Shown piece by piece: positions 1-4,846 of a stretch of DNA of 10,195 nucleotides. Positions within the stretch are counted from its first letter, which is position 1. Each line of letters opens with the position of its first letter. The notes under the pieces were generated by a model. That model ran no database searches. It saw nothing but the letters and a program-made list of their open reading frames with translations, and had not been told where the DNA came from. The stretch spans positions 1 to 10,195 of the forward strand of contig JAKADE010000070.1 of assembly GCA_021820785.1 (NCBI GenBank). Reading direction: 5' to 3'. This stretch comes from Pseudomonadota bacterium (GTDB lineage Bacteria; Pseudomonadota; Gammaproteobacteria; Steroidobacterales; Steroidobacteraceae). A program made the translations under genes and the position numbers.

Positions 1-813
1 GACCTGAAGAGGGACGGGCCGTTCATGCTCGCCGCGGTGATGATCTCCCTCGCCATGGTTCCGATCGTGATCTCGGCGCAGAGCGCCCCGGCGATCTCCG
101 TCCCGCGCAAGGTGAGCTATCGCGAGCTGTATCGCGACTCCCCGCTCGGGGTGGTCGCCGTGACCGTGAGCGGCATGATCACCTCGAGTGTCTATTCCAT
201 GGGCCCGCTGTTTGCCCAGCGCAGCGGACTCGGGACCTCGGGTGTCGCACTGTTCATGGCGGTGAGCATTCTCGCTGCAGTGCTCGGCCAGTTTCCCGCC
301 GGGATGCTCTCGGACCGCATGGACCGTCGTACCGTCATCGCGGGCGTGTGTCTCATCGCAGCACTCGCGGCCGGTGCGCTCGCCGTCTTCCCGCATATGC
401 CGCGGCTGCTGTTCTATATCGGCGCGGGGCTGTTCAGCGCGATGTCCTTCACCTTGTATTCGCTCGGCGTGTCGCACGTGAATGACCAGCTCGAACCGGC
501 CCAGATGGTCGCGGCGAGCAGCGCGCTGCTGCGCGTCAATGGACTCGGCGCTGCGGTGAGCCCCGTGCTGCTCGGCGGGCTGATCGAGCATTTCGGCACG
601 GTGGCGTATTTCGGCGCGCTGGCCGCGCTCTCACTGCTGCTGACGCTGTTCGACCTGTGGCGCAAACGGCGCTCCGGACCGGTGCCGGCCGATCTGAAGG
701 GCGGCTTCATTGCCGCCGGGCCGCAGGGACTCGCGACGCGAATCGCCGCCGGAGCCCTCGGGGCGCAGCACGGCGGCGCAGCGAGTGCCGATGTGCGAGG
801 CACATCACACTGA
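1..813 (+). CDS. MFS transporter, YcaD-like, C-terminal part (5' end outside window)
   Basis: The frame is open from base 1 and ends at TGA 811-813, giving 270 visible residues. The true start lies upstream, and the internal ATG at 25 falls in the middle of a membrane domain. The protein is an inner-membrane secondary transporter. The segment SPLGVVAVTVSGMI, then a membrane helix with ALFMAV, then the loop GMLSDRMDRRTV match the second-half MFS motif (G-x-L-S-D-R-x-D-R-R) and the layout of the E. coli YcaD group. About six hydrophobic helices are visible, as expected for the C-terminal half of a 12-helix carrier. The last 45 or so residues are a polar, Arg/Gly/Ala-rich tail with no membrane segment, probably cytoplasmic. 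The substrate cannot be read from sequence. The next gene starts 84 bases downstream (36 with the alternative start), so joint transcription is possible but not shown. Confidence 0.85.
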   Translation, partial: DLKRDGPFMLAAVMISLAMVPIVISAQSAPAISVPRKVSYRELYRDSPLGVVAVTVSGMITSSVYSMGPLFAQRSGLGTSGVALFMAVSILAAVLGQFPAGMLSDRMDRRTVIAGVCLIAALAAGALAVFPHMPRLLFYIGAGLFSAMSFTLYSLGVSHVNDQLEPAQMVAASSALLRVNGLGAAVSPVLLGGLIEHFGTVAYFGALAALSLLLTLFDLWRKRRSGPVPADLKGGFIAAGPQGLATRIAAGALGAQHGGAASADVRGTSH

Positions 814-897
814 CACGGCGCGAAACGGGAATATCTCCTCCCCCAGGGCATGACTGCAAACCTATGCTCGCATCCGCCGCACCGCTGGGACGCGAGG

Positions 898-1662
898 ATG
901 ACCGACGAGAGTGCCGAGAAGTTACGGAGCCTGACCAACGCGCAATTGCTGAGCCAGCTGCGCGCGGACGTCCATCATGGCGCCACGGCGGCAGTGCTCG
1001 CGGCAATCGAGATGTTTCTCGCCTGTGGATGGGATCCGACCACGCTCCTCGATGAGGGGCTGTTGCAGACGCTGCGCGCCCTCGACGGCGACCTGCGCAC
1101 CGGCATTCTCTTCGTTCCCGAAGCCCTGCGGGCCATCGCGACGATCGAGGCCGCCCTGGGGCTGCTGCGCCCCTTGATCGGCCGCAACACCGGTACGCCG
1201 TTCGGCACGGCGGTCATCGGCACCGTCCGCGGCGACCGCCACGGCATCGGCAAGGACATCGTGGCCATGGCCCTGGTGCGCGCGGGCTTCGCGGTGATCG
1301 ACCTTGGAACGGATTCTCCGAGCGACGCGTTCCTCGAGGCGCTGAACGCTCACCACCCGGACGTTCTGGCCCTCTCGACGCAACTCACGGCCGGCATTCC
1401 CCCCATGAAATCGCTCATCGAGCAGATGAGTGCCCGGGGCATCCGCGACGAGCACCTGGTGCTGGTGGGCGGCACGCCGCTCAATGAGGAATTCGCCAGG
1501 GCCGTCGGCGCCGATGCGTACTGCCGCGACGCCACCTCGTGCGCAGAAACCGCCCGAAGTCTGCTCGCCGCGCGCCGCGCCGCCGAGGCGGCCGGTGTCA
1601 CTGCCCGGACCGGCGGACTGCGCGGCGCTGCGCGCGCGAGCGCCGCCGACCGGCCGGGTTGA
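898..1662 (+). CDS. Corrinoid (cobalamin-binding) protein, MtbC/methyltransferase-associated type
   Basis: This 254-residue cytoplasmic protein has the two-domain build of methyltransferase corrinoid proteins. Residues about 10-95 form a helical cap (B12-binding-2 type). Residues about 102-225 form a Rossmann-like B12-binding domain. The base-off/His-on motif DxHxxG is intact as D113-R-H115-G-I-G118 within GTVRGDRHGIGKDIV, so His115 should ligate cobalt. The later family positions LALSTQLT (Ser160), VLVGGTPL (Gly191-Gly192) and GADAYCRDA are also present. Such proteins carry a methyl group on Co between a substrate methyltransferase and an acceptor methyltransferase. Neither partner is in view. 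The last 30 residues are an Ala/Arg-rich extension. ATG 898 gives a normal N-terminus but no well-spaced Shine-Dalgarno; an in-frame ATG at 850 would add 16 residues. The domain call is firm, the substrate is unknown. Confidence 0.9.
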   Translation: MTDESAEKLRSLTNAQLLSQLRADVHHGATAAVLAAIEMFLACGWDPTTLLDEGLLQTLRALDGDLRTGILFVPEALRAIATIEAALGLLRPLIGRNTGTPFGTAVIGTVRGDRHGIGKDIVAMALVRAGFAVIDLGTDSPSDAFLEALNAHHPDVLALSTQLTAGIPPMKSLIEQMSARGIRDEHLVLVGGTPLNEEFARAVGADAYCRDATSCAETARSLLAARRAAEAAGVTARTGGLRGAARASAADRPG

Positions 1663-1693
1663 CAGCCCCGCCGTCGCACCCGACAGTGCGCCC

Positions 1694-1963
1694 ATGGCGG
1701 CGGAAAAAACGGTTACATTCACGGTTTCCGGCTGCACGGTCAGCTGCCGGCCCGAGCAGACGCTGCTCGAGGCCGCCGAAGCGGCCGGCATCCCCATGCC
1801 CAGCTCGTGTCGGGACGGCAACTGCGGCACATGCCGTGCGAAGCTGCTCGGCGGCGAGGTCGACATGCGTCCGAACGGCGGCCTCCTGCCGCGACACAGG
1901 GCGCTCGGCTACATCCTCACATGCTGCAGCCGTCCGCTCACCGACGTCATCATCGAACGATAA
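1694..1963 (+). CDS. Plant-type [2Fe-2S] ferredoxin
   Basis: This is a small soluble electron carrier of 89 residues. The cluster ligands are Cys39, Cys44, Cys47 and Cys77 in the spacing C-x4-C-x2-C-x29-C, the plant/xylene-monooxygenase-type [2Fe-2S] fold. The ligand loop reads SSCRDGNCGTCRAKLL and the last ligand sits in YILTCCSRP. Cys14, Cys18 and Cys78 are extra and unusual in so small a protein. No reductase domain is attached, so it is a free ferredoxin rather than part of an oxygenase reductase. ATG 1694 is the only sensible start, because the open frame continues upstream only into the corrinoid gene. It has no obvious Shine-Dalgarno, and it lies 31 bases after the corrinoid stop, which suggests coupled translation. 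A role in reducing the neighbouring corrinoid protein is inference; donation to an unlinked oxygenase is the alternative. Confidence 0.9.
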   Translation: MAAEKTVTFTVSGCTVSCRPEQTLLEAAEAAGIPMPSSCRDGNCGTCRAKLLGGEVDMRPNGGLLPRHRALGYILTCCSRPLTDVIIER

Positions 1964-1977
1964 GGCAGCCACCGCCC

Positions 1978-1992
1978 GAGCGCGGCGCGCTC
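1978..1992. terminator. Possible hairpin between convergent genes
   Basis: GAGCGC (1978-1983) and GCGCTC (1987-1992) form a perfect 6-bp stem with a 3-base loop. The hairpin lies between the ferredoxin stop and the end of the convergent minus-strand gene, overlapping that gene's last codons. There is no T-run on either side, so a classical intrinsic terminator is not supported. In DNA this GC-rich a stem of this length can arise by chance. Confidence 0.2.
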
Positions 1993-2464
1993 AGAATGCT
2001 CCGCGGCGTCCGAACCAGCGACGCACCTTCGCACGATAGCGGGCATAAGCCTCCCCGAAGCGTCCTGCCAGGGCCTGCTCCTCTGCGCGGATCTGCACGC
2101 GGGTCAGCACCGGCCCGAAACACAGCGCGATGATCATGCCGCTCAGTGCGCCGAGCCGTACCGACCAGCCGATCACGAGCAGCCACAGGCTGAGATACAT
2201 CGGATTGCGCGTCCAGGCGTAGACCCCGTGCGTCACCAGCGCCGAGGCGCGTTCCGGGTGATGCGGATGGATGGTGGTCCGCGCCCGGCGGAACTGCACG
2301 ACCGCGCTCAATGCGGGCAGGAGTGCCAACACCATCAATCCGGCGCCGACACGGGTGTAGGGCGCGCGAATGAGCGACGCGATCGGCACATAGCGATCCG
2401 CGAGCCACTCCGTGGCCGCAAACAGGATCATCCAGAGCGGCGGCGGAACTCGGGAACTGCGCAT
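1991..2464 (-). CDS. Isoprenylcysteine carboxyl methyltransferase-like membrane protein
   Basis: This is an integral inner-membrane protein of 157 residues from the ATG at 2464, of the ICMT/PEMT-like methyltransferase family. Helices are visible at about residues 9-25, 38-57 and 89-122. The C-terminal half carries the family signature: LVTHGVYAWTRNPMYLS (about 77-92, with the conserved R-N-P-x-Y) followed by RAEEQALAGRFGEAY and ARYRAKVRRW, where the Glu pair and FG-x-x-Y-x-x-Y-x-x-x-V-R-R-W close the SAM pocket. Members are thought to transfer a methyl group from S-adenosylmethionine; bacterial substrates are mostly unknown. The frame extends to another ATG at 2524, but the added 20 residues (with two adjacent Cys) look unlike the family, and a GAAGGG lies about 11 bases before 2464. 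The gene converges with the ferredoxin gene and diverges from the DUF2147 gene. Confidence 0.8.
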   Translation of the reverse strand: MRSSRVPPPLWMILFAATEWLADRYVPIASLIRAPYTRVGAGLMVLALLPALSAVVQFRRARTTIHPHHPERASALVTHGVYAWTRNPMYLSLWLLVIGWSVRLGALSGMIIALCFGPVLTRVQIRAEEQALAGRFGEAYARYRAKVRRWFGRRGAF

Positions 2465-2524
2465 GCGGATACCGGCCCTTCGGAACACGGGCCACAGCAT
2501 CGACTGGCCGGCGCAGCAGGTCAA

Positions 2525-2713
2525 CGCCTGCGGTCACGCGATCGCGCGAGCGCACCGTCGAACGGCACGGCGCAGATGCACCGCCGGCGCACTGCAGGCG
2601 GGGGCCCTTCAGGCCGCTCGCAGCGGCCACCGCGCACGGCGGGCCGCCAAAGCGCGACGCGCGTCGCAGGGGCTGCCTCGCCGCGCGGCCGCGGAATCGG
2701 TTAAAATTTGAGC
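2525..2713. promoter_or_regulatory. Divergent intergenic region with several palindromes
   Basis: This 189-base non-coding stretch separates two divergently read genes, so it should hold both promoters. Three perfect inverted repeats stand out. A 7-bp stem with a 3-base loop lies at 2612-2628 (GGCCGCT/AGCGGCC). A 14-bp uninterrupted palindrome, GCGACGCGCGTCGC, lies at 2654-2667. A 10-bp palindrome, CGCGGCCGCG, lies at 2684-2693. They may be operators, but local base composition makes such palindromes fairly likely by chance. The only AT-rich patch is TTAAAATTT at 2701-2709. Confidence 0.35.
2702..2707 (+). promoter_or_regulatory. Possible -10 box for the DUF2147 gene
   Basis: TAAAAT at 2702-2707 resembles the sigma-70 -10 box and is the only AT-rich element in the intergenic region. 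No good -35 lies 16-18 bases upstream. If it is used, transcription would start at about the ATG at 2714, giving a leaderless or nearly leaderless message. This fits the absence of a Shine-Dalgarno sequence there. Confidence 0.3.
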
Positions 2714-3223
2714 ATGCACTTCGTGACGTCCCGGGGTCCGCTGCTGGCCCTTCTCCTCGCTGCGCTCGCGTTCGTCCCACAGCCCGCCTCGGCGGGTGTA
2801 CCGAGCTGGAGCACGCCGGCCGGGCTGTGGGCGCCGATCGACCGCGCCACCGGCAAGCCGCTCGGCCTGATCGCGATCTTCGAGGATCACGGCCTGTACT
2901 ACGGGCGCATCGAGCCGGCCACGCCGCGCGATGCGCGCAGCACCGACCGCTGCACCGAGTGCACCGGCAGCCGGCACAACGCGCCGATGAACGGGCTGCT
3001 GCTGATGCGCCACCTGCGCTACCAGAACGGCCGCTATGTCGGCGGAGACATCCTCGATCCGCGCAACGGGCACGTGTTCGGCTGCGAGCTGCGCCTGATC
3101 GACGGCGGACGCAAGCTCGTCATGCGCGGCTATCTCGGCATTCCGCTGTTCGGGCACTCGCAGGTCTGGCAGCGCATGCAGGGCACGCCGGGTGAGCGCG
3201 TCTGGCCGGTGTCCGATTCCTGA
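2714..3223 (+). CDS. Secreted DUF2147 domain protein
   Basis: The product is 169 residues with a Sec signal peptide: a short basic start, a hydrophobic core at about residues 9-22 (LLALLLAALAF), and likely cleavage after ASA at residue 27. It should be periplasmic. The mature part is one DUF2147 domain. Diagnostic pieces are GLWAPID near the start, GLYYGRIE (60-67), the Cys pair C80-x2-C83 followed by a Gly, P91-MNGLLLM, GGDILDPRNGHVFGC (110-124) and the closing MRGYLGIPLFGHSQVWQRM. The family function is not established; the fold is a small beta structure. ATG 2714 is preferred. A TTG at 2708 in the same frame would add two residues. No Shine-Dalgarno is visible. The gene stands alone, divergent from the methyltransferase-like gene and 96 bases before exonuclease III. 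Confidence 0.88.
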   Translation: MHFVTSRGPLLALLLAALAFVPQPASAGVPSWSTPAGLWAPIDRATGKPLGLIAIFEDHGLYYGRIEPATPRDARSTDRCTECTGSRHNAPMNGLLLMRHLRYQNGRYVGGDILDPRNGHVFGCELRLIDGGRKLVMRGYLGIPLFGHSQVWQRMQGTPGERVWPVSDS

Positions 3224-3319
3224 GCGGCACTTGAGCGGCGCCTGAGGTCCCTGTACCGTGAGACGGCGGGCCGGGCGGATTCTGCCGGCGCGCACTCCAA
3301 TCACAGAACTGCGCCGACC

Positions 3320-4120
3320 ATGACCAAAATTTATTCCTGGAATGTCAATGGCATCCGCGCCGTGACCAGGAAAGGCACGCTGCAGAGCTTCCTCGCCGAG
3401 CACGACCCGGACATCCTGTGTCTGCAGGAAACCAAAGCCGAGCGGGGCCAGGCCGAAATCGAATTCAACGGCTATCACGAATACTGGAACTCGGCGGCCA
3501 AGAAGGGCTACTCGGGCACGGCGATCTTCACCAAGCACGAGCCACTCGCGGTGACCAACGACTTCTCGAGCGCGATCGCGCGCAAGTATCACTTCACCGA
3601 CGGAGCCGGCCGCGACAGCCTCGGCGAGGGACGCGTGATCAGCGCGGAGTTTCCCGAGTTCTACGTCGTCACGGTGTACACGCCGAACGCCAAGGACGAT
3701 CTGAGCCGCCTCGAGCTGCGCCACCAGCACTGGGATCCGGCGTTCCTCGCCCATTGCCAGGCCCTGGAGAAGAAAAAGCCGGTGGTGTTCTGCGGCGACC
3801 TGAACGTGGCGCACACCGAGCTGGACCTCGCCAACCCGAAGTCGAACCGCGGCAAGAAGGGTTTCACCGACGAGGAGCGCGCGGGCTTCCAGAGCTTCAT
3901 CGACGCAGGATTCGTCGACACCTTCCGCCTGTTCACGCAAGGCAACGGCCACTACACCTGGTGGAGCCACTTCGCCAACTCGCGCGCGCGCAACGTGGGA
4001 TGGAGAATCGACTACGTGCTGGTGTCCTCGAGCCTGCGCAAGGCGGTGAAGGCCGCCGCGATCCACCCCGAGATCATGGGCTCGGACCACTGCCCGGTGA
4101 GCATCGTCCTCGACCGCTAG
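3320..4120 (+). CDS. xthA: Exodeoxyribonuclease III / AP endonuclease
   Basis: This 266-residue cytoplasmic DNA-repair enzyme belongs to the exonuclease/endonuclease/phosphatase (EEP) fold, of usual family length. It cuts 5' to abasic sites in base-excision repair and degrades one strand of duplex DNA 3' to 5'. All catalytic motifs can be seen: Asn8 in SWNVNGIR, metal-binding Glu37 in LQETK, Tyr120 in VTVYTPN, Asp160 and Asn162 in GDLNVAH, Asp231 in GWRIDYVL, and the Asp256-His257 pair in GSDHCPV. The segment VGWRIDYVLVS with the Trp/Arg-rich loop before it is typical of XthA/ExoA proteins rather than sphingomyelinases. ATG 3320 puts the first beta strand right at the N-terminus, as usual. 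No strong Shine-Dalgarno precedes it. The preceding 96 bases contain no gene. The gene ends in a convergent gap facing the lipoprotein gene. Confidence 0.96.
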   Translation: MTKIYSWNVNGIRAVTRKGTLQSFLAEHDPDILCLQETKAERGQAEIEFNGYHEYWNSAAKKGYSGTAIFTKHEPLAVTNDFSSAIARKYHFTDGAGRDSLGEGRVISAEFPEFYVVTVYTPNAKDDLSRLELRHQHWDPAFLAHCQALEKKKPVVFCGDLNVAHTELDLANPKSNRGKKGFTDEERAGFQSFIDAGFVDTFRLFTQGNGHYTWWSHFANSRARNVGWRIDYVLVSSSLRKAVKAAAIHPEIMGSDHCPVSIVLDR

Positions 4121-4154
4121 TCCAGAGTCCTGCCCTGACCGCTCATCGGGCTGT

Positions 4155-4189
4155 TCCTGACGGCCCTCGAGACTGACGTCGTGTCAGGA
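4155..4189. terminator. Inverted repeat in the convergent gap (possible two-way terminator)
   Basis: TCCTGAC (4155-4161) pairs perfectly with GTCAGGA (4183-4189), with a 21-base spacer. An alternative tighter hairpin uses CTGAC (4173-4177) and GTCAG (4183-4187) with a 5-base loop. The repeat sits in the 138-base gap between the ends of two converging genes, where terminators are expected. There is no T-run on either side, so it would be an atypical intrinsic terminator at best. Nothing else is seen in the gap. Confidence 0.25.
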
Positions 4190-4258
4190 CGCTGCGCAGA
4201 TGACTTGAACCGACGGGGTCACGAGCGTCCATGCTCGCTTCGCGGCGCGCTGCGGCGC

Positions 4259-4846
4259 TCATTGCACCTGCAGCTGAGCGGCCTTCTGCTCGGCGGCGAG
4301 CGCCTCCTGATTGCGGCCCTCGGCGCGCAGTGCCGCGGCGATCAATCCCCACGAGGTGGCCTGCGTGCCCGGATCGCCGCTCGAGAGGTACAGCGCCTTG
4401 CGCGCCATGCCGTCGGCCTGGGCGGCATTGCCGGCCGCGAGACTCTCGCGCCCGAGTGCGATCCAGACCAGGGGGTTGCGCGGTTCGATCGACAGCGCCC
4501 GCTCGAGCGTTTCCGCCGCGAGTCCGTAATTGCCACCCCGCTCCTGCGCGCGGGCTGTCGCCACCAGTGCCTGGGTCGCGGGGCCGAGCTGGTAGTGCAC
4601 TGCAGGTGCACCCCCGGTGGCGCTGCCCGGGACCGCCGGCGGGGCGGCACTTGAGAGCGCACTCGGCGGCTGCGGTGCGCCCGCCGGGGCCGGCTGCGAA
4701 ATCACGCCGCTGCGGCCATTGGCCGCCGCCTGCGGATGCCTCGCCGTGTATGGAGGCCCGACCAACGCACATCCCGACACGGCGAGCGCCGTGCACAGCG
4801 CCGCGGCACTGAGCCGCGCCGGGCGCGAACCTCGAGCACTCATCAT
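4259..4846 (-). CDS. lpoP: TPR lipoprotein, probable PBP1b activator (LpoP-like)
   Basis: This is a 195-residue lipoprotein. The N-terminal signal has a lipobox V-S-G-C with the lipidated Cys at residue 26 and no Asp at +2, so outer-membrane sorting is expected. Residues about 27-87 are an Ala/Pro/Gly-rich flexible linker, followed by tetratricopeptide-like helices at about 90-122 (GGNYGLAAETLERALSIEPRN), 124-157 and 163-193. A lipid anchor, a disordered linker and a small TPR domain, directly after a PBP1b gene, is the organisation of Pseudomonas LpoP, which stimulates PBP1b from the outer membrane. The ATG at 4844-4846 overlaps the mrcB stop as ATGA. Just upstream lies GGAGGTGA, so the two are probably translationally coupled. 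A second in-frame ATG at 4841-4843 is better spaced from GGAGG and may be the real start. The assignment rests on context and architecture; a generic TPR lipoprotein is the fallback. Confidence 0.75.
   Translation of the reverse strand: MMSARGSRPARLSAAALCTALAVSGCALVGPPYTARHPQAAANGRSGVISQPAPAGAPQPPSALSSAAPPAVPGSATGGAPAVHYQLGPATQALVATARAQERGGNYGLAAETLERALSIEPRNPLVWIALGRESLAAGNAAQADGMARKALYLSSGDPGTQATSWGLIAAALRAEGRNQEALAAEQKAAQLQVQ

Noticed and set aside
922..1866. 314-residue minus-strand frame
   Set aside because: It is antisense to the corrinoid and ferredoxin genes, whose motifs are unambiguous.
2465..2524. Upstream ATG at 2524 for the methyltransferase-like gene
   Set aside because: The added 20 residues carry two Cys and no family similarity. 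ATG 2464 begins at the usual N-terminal R-x-P-P-P-L-W stretch and has a purine-rich site upstream. It remains possible but less likely.
2609..4090. 493-residue open frame on the minus strand
   Set aside because: It runs antisense to both the DUF2147 gene and exonuclease III, which carry complete family motifs. Its own composition (Val/Arg/Ala/Glu) shows no family signature.
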